From contig NZ_CP034433.1 in assembly GCF_003952345.1 (NCBI RefSeq), positions 1,116,001 through 1,180,000 on the forward strand: a DNA stretch of 64,000 nucleotides, read 5' to 3'. Position 1 is the stretch's first letter. Each line of letters opens with the position of its first letter. The notes under the pieces were generated by a model. The model worked only from the letters and a program-made list of their open reading frames with translations. It did not search any database and was not told the DNA's origin. A program made the translations under genes and the position numbers. This stretch comes from Iodobacter ciconiae. Its GTDB lineage: Bacteria; Pseudomonadota; Gammaproteobacteria; Burkholderiales; Chitinibacteraceae. Below are positions 29,121 through 38,621 of the stretch, in pieces.

Positions 29121-32100
29121 GCTTTTCCATCCTTGATGATTATCTGCGGCTCAGGCTTGCGGCATTCAGGACGTTTTTTCTAGGTATGCAGCTACTCGAC
29201 TGGGGAGCTCCTGATTGCTCTGTTTGCTATGCCCGGCGTTTGTTGTATGGCGGGGCGTGTATTTTGAGCTTTGCCATTATCGGTATGATGTGTGTTGGCA
29301 TTTATATGGGTTTTGATCACTTTGTGGGTGAGCGGCAGCAACGCTTCATGATTCAGCGTGATTTACTTAAGGGTGAAGTGGATCGCTACCCGCTTTTGCT
29401 CAGGCAGCTGGTGGTGGGGTATGAGACGATTGATCACCGGCAGGTGCTGCACGATTTATCATGGGAAAGATATCAGCAGCTTTTGCAGCAGCAAAATAAT
29501 GTGATGGTGACCGATCGTGAGATAGCCGTGACGCCTTTTACTGTGCTGTCTACGCTGACGGGTAAGCAAGACAGTGATTCACTTGCGATGTTGCTGCGGC
29601 TGGTGCAGGAGATGTCAAGGCTTCCGTTTATCCATGTCAGGGAGTCAAATAGTCCCGTCAGCGGTTTTGCGTACAGTGTTGACCATCGCTTTTTTGCAGT
29701 AACTCCTCCCCTTTCCGCTATTGCTTTGCATGATGTGAAGCAAAATGGTGTACCGCTCGAAATCGCCAAGAAAATATCCGGTATTGAAGCTGAAATTCTC
29801 AAGTACTCCGAGCAGGAGCTGCTTGATCAGTCACGAGTGGTTTGGGTGCCGCTTTCCTTTGATTCCATTACGGGCGAGCCCGTTCTGCATATTGCCAAAC
29901 CGGTATTTAATCAGGGTAAGCGTGTCGCTGTGGTTGTTTTTACTTTGTCGTTTCTACAATTTGAGCGGCTTTTCCAGCAATCCAGGCATGACTCTGATTT
30001 TCTTGTTATTGCTCAGGATCACTACGCTTTATTCGGGCTGGCTGCAACCAAAGCGCGCGAAGCGAGCTGGGCAAAAAGATTGCGTGCTGTTCCGGATTTT
30101 GTGATTGAGCGCGCTAATAATCGTGGGCTTTTTGTTTATTACGCAGGCGCTTTTTTTATTACGCAAAAAATAGCGGGACCTGACTGGGTTGCCGTGCATG
30201 TATTTGACTGGTTTGCCGTTATTCAGTATTTACGAAAAGAGCTGTGGATTTCGGTAGCAGTGCTCTTTGTTTTGTTGTGTATTTTATGGGGTTTTGTTGT
30301 TTTATTGGATCGTATTGTTCTTGCGGCCATGCAGAGAAAAAGCCTTGCGGTTTACGAAAGTGAGGCGTTCAACCGTACTGTTTTGGCGATGGCACCTGTT
30401 GGTCTGGCCGTGCTGGACCCGGTAAAGCAAGTTATTTTGATGCAAAACGAGATTGCCTGCGGGCTGACCGGGCTGCAGGCAGGCGATGGCGGGGGATTTT
30501 ATTGTTTGTTACTGGATAACACGCCTTTTTCCGTTGGGTTAAACAAAGATTGCAAGCCGCCTGTATTACGTAAAGAGGTGGCTGCCTGCGCCGCAGATGG
30601 GCGCCAGGTAGAGCTTGTGGCAGATTTAACCTGGGCACGATACCAGGATCAGGATGTTGTTTTTTGTGCGCTGACGGACATCACCGAGCGTAAAAGCGCC
30701 GAGAAGCTGTTAGAGAAAGCAAGACAGCTGGCAGACGAGGCAAATAAAGCAAAGTCCATGTTTTTGGCCATGATGAGTCATGAAATTCGTACTCCTTTGC
30801 ATGGCGCACTAGGTAATCTTGAATTACTTGAAGGGGAGGATTTATCCGCACCTCAGCGGGCCCGGCTTATTACGATCCGCCACGCCTTTGATGCTTTGTT
30901 AGTACTGATTAATAATATTCTTGATTTGTCCAAAATTGGTGCGCAAGAACTCAAGTTGGAATTAATGCCGGTAAGAGTGGGGGAGCTGATTGAGCGTTGT
31001 GCCCAAATTTTCTCTCCTTTGCTTGAGCGTAAAGGTTTGTATTTTTACTGCCTGATTGATCCCCGCCTGTTTGCACTCTGGGAGCTGGACGGGCATCGCC
31101 TCTCTCAGGTGATTATGAATTTGTTAAGTAATGCAGTGAAGTTTACCCAGGCAGGAGCGATTACGCTTTATGCAACGGCAGATGAGTCGCACCCGGGAGC
31201 TTCACGCATCACATTAAGTGTTGCTGATTCTGGTGTCGGCATTCCTGCATGCCGACAAGCTGCTGTTTTTGATTTTTATATGCAGGCTGATGAAGGTGTT
31301 GCCCGGCATTTCGGTGGGTCAGGGCTGGGATTGTCTCTTTGTAAGCGCTTATTAGAGCTGGCAGGTGGTTCTATTTCTCTGGAAAGTAAAGAGGGAGAGG
31401 GAAGCATTTTTACGATTGAATTGCCTTCTGTAAAAATGGCAGAAATAGCAGAGCCAAAGTACCCGGATTCGGCATTATGTGTGAGTGAAGTGTGGGTGGT
31501 TTGTAAATTACCTGCATGGCGGGATATTTTGCTTGAGCAGGTTAAGCTTCAATTGCCCGAGGTTGATGTTGGCTGGGCAGAAAGTGTGGATGAGCTGTCT
31601 GGCGATGAGCCGCATGGAATGAGCCATAAAGTACTTCTGATTGCTCACTATGAAAGCAGTTTACCTCTGGATTGCCAGCCGGGACAGCTTTCGGGGATGT
31701 ACCACATTGTTGTTGTTTCTTCCGATGGCCCTTTGTGCCCGGAAACACGAGATGGAATCACCTATGTGACTTCGCTGAGCTATACCGCTCTGGGACATAC
31801 GCTCGCTGCCTGTGCTTATCGGCAGGATATGGCTTTGCCCATACCGCATCAGCAATACCAGGCTTTAAATAGCAAGCAGGGGGTACGGGTGCTTATTGCA
31901 GAGGACGATGAAACAAATTGTCTGCTGCTGGAGCATCAGCTGCATGCTCTGGGTTATACGCAGGTTGATAGTGTGAGTGATGGGCAGCAGGCATTAATTA
32001 GCTGCCTTCAGCAAAGTTACGATATTGTTATTACAGATCTCTATATGCCCGTGATGGGGGGGCAGGATTTATTGAAGGCAATGCGTCAATTTGGTATTGC

Positions 32101-32560
32101 CACACCTCTGCTGGTAAATACGGCCAACGCGTATGATGACTGGCGGGTAGAAGGAGAAGATTTTGCCGCTGTATTACAAAAACCCCTGACGATTGCTCAG
32201 CTGGGGCAGACTCTTGGGCGTGTTTTGTGTGTATCCGGGGCTGAAATGCCGGATCCGGGGGCTCAACTGCCGGAAACCTTGAGAGATGCAACCCTGGAAA
32301 AGGTTTTCCTTGCATCCTGGGAGAGTGACCGGGGTCAGTTGCAAAATGCTGTAGAGTCCGGGGACTTTAAGCGGTTTGAGCATTGTTTGCACAAAGTAAA
32401 AGGTGGTTTGTTCGTTATGAATGAATCGCTGGCCTTACAGGCTTGTGAGGCTTTGCAGCGCTTACTCAGATCAGGTGAAACGATTCAGATTAGCGCGCTT
32501 TTGTCCGACTTTATGCTAATTATGTCTGATGTTGTGAGCCGCTATAAGGGACACGCCTAG
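29117..32560 (+). CDS. Unorthodox hybrid sensor histidine kinase (HisKA, HATPase, REC, Hpt)
   Basis: This 1147-residue membrane sensor starts at TTG 29117, overlapping the regulator stop, with AGAGG upstream. A first membrane helix (about 50-75) and a second (about 375-400: VAVLFVLLCILWGFVVLLDR) enclose a large periplasmic sensing domain. A PAS-like region, HisKA (His555 in [11 protein letters not shown]), HATPase ([22 protein letters not shown]), a degenerate receiver-like stretch (about 790-880), a true receiver (about 925-1040, Asp974 in ITDLYMPVMGG) and an Hpt domain (His1092 in CLHKVKGG) follow. The layout is that of RcsC/BvgS/EvgS relays. The ligand is unknown. The partner is almost certainly the RcsB-like protein encoded just before. 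Confidence 0.93.
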   Translation: MSFSILDDYLRLRLAAFRTFFLGMQLLDWGAPDCSVCYARRLLYGGACILSFAIIGMMCVGIYMGFDHFVGERQQRFMIQRDLLKGEVDRYPLLLRQLVVGYETIDHRQVLHDLSWERYQQLLQQQNNVMVTDREIAVTPFTVLSTLTGKQDSDSLAMLLRLVQEMSRLPFIHVRESNSPVSGFAYSVDHRFFAVTPPLSAIALHDVKQNGVPLEIAKKISGIEAEILKYSEQELLDQSRVVWVPLSFDSITGEPVLHIAKPVFNQGKRVAVVVFTLSFLQFERLFQQSRHDSDFLVIAQDHYALFGLAATKAREASWAKRLRAVPDFVIERANNRGLFVYYAGAFFITQKIAGPDWVAVHVFDWFAVIQYLRKELWISVAVLFVLLCILWGFVVLLDRIVLAAMQRKSLAVYESEAFNRTVLAMAPVGLAVLDPVKQVILMQNEIACGLTGLQAGDGGGFYCLLLDNTPFSVGLNKDCKPPVLRKEVAACAADGRQVELVADLTWARYQDQDVVFCALTDITERKSAEKLLEKARQLADEANKAKSMFLAMMSHEIRTPLHGALGNLELLEGEDLSAPQRARLITIRHAFDALLVLINNILDLSKIGAQELKLELMPVRVGELIERCAQIFSPLLERKGLYFYCLIDPRLFALWELDGHRLSQVIMNLLSNAVKFTQAGAITLYATADESHPGASRITLSVADSGVGIPACRQAAVFDFYMQADEGVARHFGGSGLGLSLCKRLLELAGGSISLESKEGEGSIFTIELPSVKMAEIAEPKYPDSALCVSEVWVVCKLPAWRDILLEQVKLQLPEVDVGWAESVDELSGDEPHGMSHKVLLIAHYESSLPLDCQPGQLSGMYHIVVVSSDGPLCPETRDGITYVTSLSYTALGHTLAACAYRQDMALPIPHQQYQALNSKQGVRVLIAEDDETNCLLLEHQLHALGYTQVDSVSDGQQALISCLQQSYDIVITDLYMPVMGGQDLLKAMRQFGIATPLLVNTANAYDDWRVEGEDFAAVLQKPLTIAQLGQTLGRVLCVSGAEMPDPGAQLPETLRDATLEKVFLASWESDRGQLQNAVESGDFKRFEHCLHKVKGGLFVMNESLALQACEALQRLLRSGETIQISALLSDFMLIMSDVVSRYKGHA

Positions 32561-32605
32561 GGGCCCGCATAAATGGGGCCGCTAAACGGATGTGTTTCAA
32601 AGTGC

Positions 32606-33052
32606 TTACCAGTCGGTTTCTTCCGGCGATTTACCATCAGACAGAATAACTTCGCTCATCCATTGGGAAGTGAACATTTCTAAGCCCCATTTACTGTTTA
32701 GGATGGCGTTTGTATTTTTAGCAAGATCCTGATGGCCGGAATCATCTGTTAATTTCTCTGTTATCTTTCCCAGTACTTCTATTTGCTGTGCCAGTGAGTG
32801 ATACGGAGATGAGTGGGTGCTATTAAACTCTTGTATATAAGTCTCTATCGCTGCGGTGTCATTAGGAGAGAGGTGCAAAAGCCCCTGGTAAAATGCTTCA
32901 TCGGTCTCGCTCCATTTAGTCTGGGGCACCGTTTCTTTTGATTTTATTTCTGCAGTTTCAGATGCGGCTTGTATAGCCCGCTCAGAGATCGGATACACAG
33001 CTGCTTCACTGCTGTTGTGTTTGTCCGGGATATTGCTAACGGCTGAGATCAT
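32606..33052 (-). CDS. orgC: OrgC, type III secretion accessory protein
   Basis: The 148-residue protein is last in the prg/org operon. It aligns with Salmonella OrgC along its length: ISERAIQAASE (Salmonella LAERAIQADN), KWSETDEAFYQGLLHLSPND, and the well-conserved NSKWGLEMFTSQWMSEVI near the C-terminus. Salmonella OrgC is secreted and promotes early needle assembly. It lies convergent to the hybrid kinase with a 45-base gap and is separated from orgB by 95 bases. Confidence 0.85.
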   Translation of the reverse strand: MISAVSNIPDKHNSSEAAVYPISERAIQAASETAEIKSKETVPQTKWSETDEAFYQGLLHLSPNDTAAIETYIQEFNSTHSSPYHSLAQQIEVLGKITEKLTDDSGHQDLAKNTNAILNSKWGLEMFTSQWMSEVILSDGKSPEETDW

Positions 33053-33147
33053 ATTTACTCCGCTAAGTAAGGCTGCTGTGGTATCGATGATTGTGCTTAA
33101 AGAGCGCGTTTGCTGTATTTTTTTGCATTGTGAGTTACTTTTTAAAT

Positions 33148-33864
33148 TTACTGTTCCGTATCACATTGTTCGGCATGACTCTGCTCTGGCGATGTGCCAA
33201 ACTGGCTTATAAAAACCTTTTGTAAAGATTGCAGGCTGGCTTGTGAGAGCAGGCGGCATTCCGAATGCAGCTCGTGCATGTCATGTAATAAGGCCTGCGT
33301 TGCTTCGGTAATAAATTCCTCGGGAATAAACTGGGCAATTTGGTCTGCATAGCGCATTACAAACCGTGCCTTTGCATGATATTCAATTTGAATTTTCCCC
33401 TCCCATTGCTCTTGTAGCGAGCTGCTTAGCCGGGAGTGCGCCGCCCGGCAGTATTGGGGCAGTTGTAATTTCAAGGTGCTTTGCGATGAGTTCTTATCTA
33501 CGCCGCTTAGCCATTCATTCAGTAATACAAGGAGTAAATCTGGATGATCCAGTGAGGCGCTCAGCATCGCTCGGGCTTGATCTTCCAATTTGCCCTGTAA
33601 GCGACGGGTCAGGTTGTCACTATCATTAATATGCTTTGTCAGCGTGCCTGCAGCCGCAATTACGCCATCCTGATAACCACTGGCCCATGCTTGCTGGCGG
33701 ATCTGCCCGGCCTGGGCTGCTGCTTCTTTTAGCAGTTGCTTTGCCCGCTGACGCGCTTCTGCAAGCAGACTCATGGCTTTACGCTGCTGCTCGAGTTTGT
33801 TGCGGGTGAGCAGCACGTTTTCCCGGGCCGTTATAGGCCGGAGGGTGGGGATGTCTTTGGGCAT
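33148..33864 (-). CDS. orgB: OrgB, ATPase stator protein (SctL)
   Basis: The 238-residue protein has an N-terminal helical, Ala/Gln/Arg-rich stretch (about 20-80: [20 protein letters not shown]) and a C-terminal HrpE/YscL-like domain. SctL proteins bind the ATPase InvC and link it to the SpaO platform. It overlaps orgA by 86 bases, a long overlap that suggests tight coupling. Confidence 0.85.
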   Translation of the reverse strand: MPKDIPTLRPITARENVLLTRNKLEQQRKAMSLLAEARQRAKQLLKEAAAQAGQIRQQAWASGYQDGVIAAAGTLTKHINDSDNLTRRLQGKLEDQARAMLSASLDHPDLLLVLLNEWLSGVDKNSSQSTLKLQLPQYCRAAHSRLSSSLQEQWEGKIQIEYHAKARFVMRYADQIAQFIPEEFITEATQALLHDMHELHSECRLLSQASLQSLQKVFISQFGTSPEQSHAEQCDTEQ

Positions 33865-34402
33865 ATTGAAGGGCCTGGTTGAATAAAAGCGGATAAGCCG
33901 GGGCCAGGGGGGATTGCGCTTTTATTGTGTCTACAAAAGGTGGAAAAAGTAGTGCCAGTCTTTGTTTCAGGGCGGGGGGAAGGGGCCCCAGACAAGCATA
34001 TAGTTCGAGATAGCTCTGTTTGATTAGATCGGTAAAGCTGATTGTTTCTCCGTTAAGGCTTGGTTGTGGCGGGATGAGATCAAGCCTGGCAAATGGTTGC
34101 GCCCAGGCTGGTAAACGTTGTAAACCGCCTTGGCGGGCTAATGAGGCACGCATGCGCTGGCAGCTGATTAAAAAACCTGTCCGGGGTAAATGCTGCCAGT
34201 TCAGTACCCCCTGGAGCACTGTGCTTCCGGCAGTAATCTGCGGGGGTTCGGTACTAAGGTGCAGACGGTTGATGAGCATTTCATTAATGATGATGCTCTG
34301 AGGCGCACCGTTTAGCATAGGGGGCAGACGCAAGCGCGCCTCATGGATATAGGACAGTGGCTCATGCAGGATTTGCTTTAACATCTGTTGCAGATCAGCC
34401 AT
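33779..34402 (-). CDS. orgA: OrgA, sorting-platform adaptor (SctK)
   Basis: The 207-residue cytoplasmic protein lies between prgK and orgB, as in SPI-1, where OrgA links the PrgH ring to the SpaO pods. Typical features are the N-terminal [12 protein letters not shown] and the Leu/Pro-rich middle ([20 protein letters not shown]). The last 30 residues are low-complexity Pro/His/Ala and lie within the orgB overlap. Identification is mainly from position and length (about 200 residues in Salmonella). Confidence 0.82.
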   Translation of the reverse strand: MADLQQMLKQILHEPLSYIHEARLRLPPMLNGAPQSIIINEMLINRLHLSTEPPQITAGSTVLQGVLNWQHLPRTGFLISCQRMRASLARQGGLQRLPAWAQPFARLDLIPPQPSLNGETISFTDLIKQSYLELYACLGPLPPALKQRLALLFPPFVDTIKAQSPLAPAYPLLFNQALQYAQRHPHPPAYNGPGKRAAHPQQTRAAA

Positions 34403-35117
34403 CGGTTTGCCCTTTCTTGCGTTTTTTCCATAGCATCAGGGTGGCCGTGATAAAAAAGGAAAATAGCAGGAGCAGGCCCAGGATCGGGCCTGCTTCCAGT
34501 GTTTTTTGCTTTTGCCCGGCTACGCTCGGGCTTTGGTGCTGGGCGGGGGAGCGTCGTGACAGAACGACCGAAATATTGTCGTATTCCACTTCACTAAAGC
34601 TGTTTTTCAAGAAGCGTTTGATGTCGTTAATCAGAAGTGTGGCTTCGATTTCTTTGTCGTAAACGGCGAGTGCAGATAGATGGACCGGTTTTGTTGTTTT
34701 GCTTTCGCTGGTGTCAAGGTCATAGCTGACATGAACGTGTGCCGTAAGAATGCCATCCAGGCTGCGCAGTGATTGTTCGAGTCTTTGCTCTATGGCAGAG
34801 TACAGGCGTGCTTTTTCTGCGCGCGGGGATGAGACGAGTGAATCGGACGGAAACATCTTCGCAATTTCCATGCGCGGGCGGGAGGGTAAGTCGTAGGTTT
34901 TCAGCCAGTCTACAGCCGCTGCAAAATCGGCGGGATCAACGGTAATGCTGTAGCCTGCCTTGCCCTGATCCACTTTGCTGACCTTTATATTATTGCGCTG
35001 CAGTACGGCGGTGACTTCATTGACCTGCTCCTGATCAAGGCCTTTGAGCAGGTCCTGTTGCTGGCAGCCGGCAAGGCCGAGTATCAGCAGGTGGGCGACA
35101 ATAAGCTGCTTTATCAT
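34395..35117 (-). CDS. prgK: PrgK, inner-membrane ring lipoprotein (SctJ)
   Basis: The 240-residue YscJ/FliF-family lipoprotein has a lipobox LGLAGC (Cys18), ring-building domains 1 and 2 ([20 protein letters not shown], then [20 protein letters not shown] and [20 protein letters not shown]), and a C-terminal membrane anchor ([19 protein letters not shown]) with a basic tail. It forms the inner ring of the needle complex with PrgH. It overlaps prgJ by four bases and orgA by eight. Confidence 0.95.
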   Translation of the reverse strand: MIKQLIVAHLLILGLAGCQQQDLLKGLDQEQVNEVTAVLQRNNIKVSKVDQGKAGYSITVDPADFAAAVDWLKTYDLPSRPRMEIAKMFPSDSLVSSPRAEKARLYSAIEQRLEQSLRSLDGILTAHVHVSYDLDTSESKTTKPVHLSALAVYDKEIEATLLINDIKRFLKNSFSEVEYDNISVVLSRRSPAQHQSPSVAGQKQKTLEAGPILGLLLLFSFFITATLMLWKKRKKGQTDG

Positions 35118-35422
35118 GATCGTAGCAAGGATTCTACTGCGCCCACAGCTTTGCGGGTGAGCGTGCTGATCATGGATACATCCAGATTGTAGTTGGAGGT
35201 TCGCATTTGCAGCTCGAACAGCGTGGCTGGGTCGCTGAGTAAGCCGGGTTGGGATAAAATCTGCATCACCTCTTTTTTATCGTTTTCAGTGGCAGCCGTG
35301 CTTTGGGCATAAGCATGTAATAAACGATCATCCAGTGAAATCAGGCCGTCTTCATGGCTTCCGATATCGCTTATCTGCGTGCTGAGTGCCTGGCTGTATT
35401 GAACGGAGCTAATCGTATTCAT
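35114..35422 (-). CDS. prgJ: PrgJ, inner rod protein (SctI)
   Basis: Starting from ATG 35422 (AGGA about 12 bases upstream) the product has 102 residues, the normal length; a longer frame to 35473 overlaps prgI and adds unrelated residues. The C-terminal half matches Salmonella Prg[36 protein letters not shown] and VESLLRS. The protein forms the short inner rod connecting export gate and needle. Confidence 0.93.
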   Translation of the reverse strand: MNTISSVQYSQALSTQISDIGSHEDGLISLDDRLLHAYAQSTAATENDKKEVMQILSQPGLLSDPATLFELQMRTSNYNLDVSMISTLTRKAVGAVESLLRS

Positions 35423-35472
35423 TTGTACGAGTCCTGTAAAAGGCAGCAGAGAAGCTCTGTTGCCTGGGGTCA

Positions 35473-35748
35473 TCAGCGGAAATTCTGAATGATGGCTGCG
35501 TCGATATCTTTGTAAACCTTTACAACGTTAGATTGTGCATTGCGGTAAAGGTTATATTCCGATAACGCACTTTGGTAAGCGGCCAGGTTTGATGCCTTGC
35601 CGGGGTTATCAATCACGTCCTTAAGGGCCGCCTTCATTTTTTTGTCGAGTAGCTCCACTCCGTCATCAAATCGATTGGATAGGTTGGTTAATTCGCCATC
35701 CCACGAGTCATCAAAATGTGGGGATGGAATAGGTGCAGTTGATGGCAT
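35473..35748 (-). CDS. prgI: PrgI, needle subunit (SctF)
   Basis: The 91-residue needle protein ends in YNLYRNAQSNVVKVYKDIDA and AIIQNFR, nearly identical to the Salmonella PrgI end. The N-terminal helix, turn (DNPGK, equivalent to the PxxP turn region) and C-terminal helix are of normal proportion, with about ten extra residues at the N-terminus. It is the second gene of the prg operon. Confidence 0.95.
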   Translation of the reverse strand: MPSTAPIPSPHFDDSWDGELTNLSNRFDDGVELLDKKMKAALKDVIDNPGKASNLAAYQSALSEYNLYRNAQSNVVKVYKDIDAAIIQNFR

Positions 35749-35750
35749 GT

Positions 35751-36941
35751 CTATTTCCTTGTAGTAGGAGGAGGAAAGTACCAGTGCTGAGGCGCCATTT
35801 TGACGTAGCCCTGGTTACCAAATGTGAAGGATTTACCTTTTAGCCAGTCATCCTTCAGCTCGATAGCAAATTGCACATAACGCCCGTCCCATTGCCGATA
35901 GTAGTCATCAACAAAAGTACGGATATTTTGCAGTTCGCTGTCTGCAAGTGCCCCTTGAATAACGAAGGTTACGCTGTCGGGATTATTGATCCGGGTAAAG
36001 GGGGCCGCCAGCCGTTCCAGGCCCGCCTGTGCTTGTTGTGCAATGTAGTGGTCACTTGTGGGCACTATCTCTATATCCCCGGCGTAGGGCAGCTCTGCTT
36101 TGAGTTTTTTGCTAAGCTGCTGATGGTTTTTCGGGTCTGAATTGCTTCGTTCCAGACTGATGAGCAGCCGCGGAAGCAGAGGATTGTCTATTTGTAAGCG
36201 GTGATAACTTAGACCCGGTTCATTTTCTGCCAGCCAGTGACGAATGCGCCGGGCTTCGTCTTGTAAACTGATAACACGGGTTGGCTGAGAGAAATCACTA
36301 TGTATGAGTGCCTGCCTGGCCCAGGAGGCATCCCGCTCATTGTTTGCAATGATATAGAGCCGGTTGTCCTGCCCGGCATGGATTTGATACTTCCCTGTCT
36401 GATCACCGAGTACGTCAGATAAGTGGGTGATGTGTTGTCTGGCGATATTCTGATTGTAAAAAAATAAAGCCGTTCCTATCAGCAGGGCCGTTGTGACGGC
36501 GATCAGCAGGGGACGAAATCCTCTTTGTTTTATTGAATGGCTGGCAGGTGCCGGAATTTCTTGCTGGTAATTGATTATTTCTTCGGACCAGCTCTCTTCT
36601 ATACGGCGGATCGCAATGGTCAGTTTGCCTATATGACTTACCGTGTTGAACGGCTGGTGTATTTCCTTTGCCGGAGTGTCGGCGGCAAGCTCATAGAGGG
36701 TGATAGTGCCGGGCTGGGCATCTTCTGCCTGTATTTCAAAATTAATACCGCCATCTTTCATGGGGACAAAAATAGTGTTTTCCGGCAGGCTGTGGTGCTG
36801 GGGCAGTAGCTCATCTTCATTGCCGACAATAAATAGCGTTTTCCCTGTGGGCAACTCAAATTCACAGCCACGCAATATGCTGTTTAACAGGCGGATAACG
36901 ATAATTGGAGGCATCTCTTTTTCCAGGGACTCGGCAGCCAT
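35751..36941 (-). CDS. prgH: PrgH, inner-membrane ring protein (SctD)
   Basis: The protein has 396 residues from ATG 36941. That start gives an N-terminus parallel to Salmonella PrgH (VIRLLNSILRGCEFELPTGK versus IVRLLNSSLNGCEFPLLTGR); GTG 36953 is an alternative. A cytoplasmic FHA-like domain (1-130) is followed by one membrane helix (about 145-165: PLLIAVTTALLIGTALFFYN) and a periplasmic ring domain. It pairs with PrgK to form the inner rings. Confidence 0.93.
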   Translation of the reverse strand: MAAESLEKEMPPIIVIRLLNSILRGCEFELPTGKTLFIVGNEDELLPQHHSLPENTIFVPMKDGGINFEIQAEDAQPGTITLYELAADTPAKEIHQPFNTVSHIGKLTIAIRRIEESWSEEIINYQQEIPAPASHSIKQRGFRPLLIAVTTALLIGTALFFYNQNIARQHITHLSDVLGDQTGKYQIHAGQDNRLYIIANNERDASWARQALIHSDFSQPTRVISLQDEARRIRHWLAENEPGLSYHRLQIDNPLLPRLLISLERSNSDPKNHQQLSKKLKAELPYAGDIEIVPTSDHYIAQQAQAGLERLAAPFTRINNPDSVTFVIQGALADSELQNIRTFVDDYYRQWDGRYVQFAIELKDDWLKGKSFTFGNQGYVKMAPQHWYFPPPTTRK

Positions 36942-37027
36942 AATAAATGTCACTAAGGTGTAATTAAGTGTCTAGCTCATGGTGTGAAATGATAGCGTGG
37001 AGATGGTGCTAACATCCTGATGGAAAA

Positions 37028-37504
37028 CTAATCAATTCTCGGGTGGCTCTTAAACTGGCGGATATTTACGTTTGAGGCCGGTTGAAGACGCTGATAGCGT
37101 TGCCAGACTTGATGTGCATAATGCATTCTCAGTGCATGGTTATGTGCACCCGTACCCGCGTTGTAGGCACCTACGGCCTCCCATGAGTAACCGTAGCGTT
37201 TCATCATGTCCGAGAGAATGGACGCTCCGATCATGACAGAGAGACAGCTGTCCTGGAGTAAGTGCTGCTCTTTGATTCCCATGGTGTTCAGGCGGGGCAG
37301 ATGTGTACTATTAATCTGCATTAAACCAATGTCATTACTGCCGTTGCGGTTGTGATTGCCTGCGAGCGGGTTCAGACCGGATTCTTGCTGGGCAATGGCA
37401 TAGAGTAATGCTGGCTCAATGCCAAAGCTCTGCCCCGCACGCTCCCAGCAATTAGCGAGCACGGCTGGTGAATGAAGTAGAAGTAATAAATAGAAAAAGC
37501 GCAT
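37028..37504 (-). CDS. iagB: IagB, invasion-associated lytic transglycosylase
   Basis: The 158-residue enzyme, a specialised murein lytic transglycosylase, opens peptidoglycan for the secretion apparatus. A signal peptide (FFYLLLLLHSPAVLA) is followed by an SLT domain: AIAQQESGLNP with catalytic Glu41, NDIGLMQIN, and AVGAYNAGTGAHNHALRMHY. Length and gene position (between hilA-like and prgH) are as in SPI-1. Confidence 0.95.
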   Translation of the reverse strand: MRFFYLLLLLHSPAVLANCWERAGQSFGIEPALLYAIAQQESGLNPLAGNHNRNGSNDIGLMQINSTHLPRLNTMGIKEQHLLQDSCLSVMIGASILSDMMKRYGYSWEAVGAYNAGTGAHNHALRMHYAHQVWQRYQRLQPASNVNIRQFKSHPRID

Positions 37505-37784
37505 TTTAGTCGGCCTGTCGTATATCCCCTGAACTGCACGCGCTTGATTTAGGGGGATTTCTATTGATTGCTATGATTTTGTTTTTATTACTATTTTTCA
37601 GACTAAAGCGGTGATGGCTTGCCGGGCATTACAAAGAGAGACAGGCTGATTCGGTTTGATGATGATCGATGTTTTAGCGTTTTATGAAATAGTAGTGATA
37701 CTGCTGCCGTGTATTATCTGATCGTGTTACGTGGTGAACTGCCATAACTTAAAGTAACTGTAAGTGCTTCGGTGTTGTTGTGTA

Positions 37785-38621
37785 TCATTGTTTAAGTGCG
37801 GGCTGGGGGTGTTTAAGATTTGATTGCGAATGAAGGTCATAACGTGCATTCAAATAACAGACCGTGGCATTTTGCGAGCTGAGTGGTGCATCTTCATGGC
37901 ACGCCCAGTTTAGGCTGGGAATGTGACGGGGGATCATGGACACCAGATCTTGCTGCAGCTTTTCTATGTCAAGGTGAACCTCGATTTCGAGCATTTCACG
38001 GTGAACCAGTTGATGGTTATTGGCTTGAACCAGCTCAATACGTAATAAGTGCTTACCACTACTGATCACCGAGTAACCTGCCAGGTAGTAATCCGGACGG
38101 ACCATCTCGATAAGTGTGATGATTTCGGATGGCAAGTTGCAGCTCTGCGTGATTACGGCGGGCAGGACAGTAAACCCGTACGATGCGTAAAGTGATAATC
38201 CTTGTATCAGCGCGTCATGCAGACTGTGGGTATCTATTTCTTTATTAATATGAAAAGGCAGCAGGGCGATTGAGCATTGGCCGGGATTTGATTCAGTCAG
38301 TGCAATGCTGGCGACAGGGCGGCAAAAACGATAGCCTTTACCATAAACGGTATCAATATAACGATTGTTTTTGTCTTCAAAAAGTGCTTTGCGTAAGGCA
38401 TAAATACACCGGGTCAGGGATTCGTCGCTGACCTCCAGGCTGGACCATGCGTAATCTAATAATTTATCCTTGGTGACTAATTCGCCTGCATATTCTAATA
38501 GCATGGTCAGAACGGCCAGTTCTTTGGGCGGGATATTGACCTGCTGCTCTTTGTATTGAAGTACACCATCTGTTTGTAAAACAAAATCACCGAAAGTGTA
38601 TTTTGTATTTGGATATGTCAT
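37785..38621 (-). CDS. HilA/IagA-like regulator lacking the TPR half
   Basis: The 278-residue product aligns with the first half of Salmonella HilA: an OmpR-type winged-helix domain (residues 5-105: VNIPPKELAVLTMLLEYAGE, ESLTRCIYALRKALFEDKNN, VYGKGYRFCRP) and a middle domain (SIALLPFHINKE, RPDYYLAGYSVIS). HilA is 553 residues long with a C-terminal TPR region; here the frame stops at PALKQ, where the TPR part would start, and none of the three frames downstream resembles it. HilA activates the prg/org and inv/spa operons. The C-terminal loss may be a lesion or a natural short form (C. violaceum CilA is the functional parallel). It is first in the reverse arm, ahead of iagB. Confidence 0.88.
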   Translation of the reverse strand: MTYPNTKYTFGDFVLQTDGVLQYKEQQVNIPPKELAVLTMLLEYAGELVTKDKLLDYAWSSLEVSDESLTRCIYALRKALFEDKNNRYIDTVYGKGYRFCRPVASIALTESNPGQCSIALLPFHINKEIDTHSLHDALIQGLSLYASYGFTVLPAVITQSCNLPSEIITLIEMVRPDYYLAGYSVISSGKHLLRIELVQANNHQLVHREMLEIEVHLDIEKLQQDLVSMIPRHIPSLNWACHEDAPLSSQNATVCYLNARYDLHSQSNLKHPQPALKQ

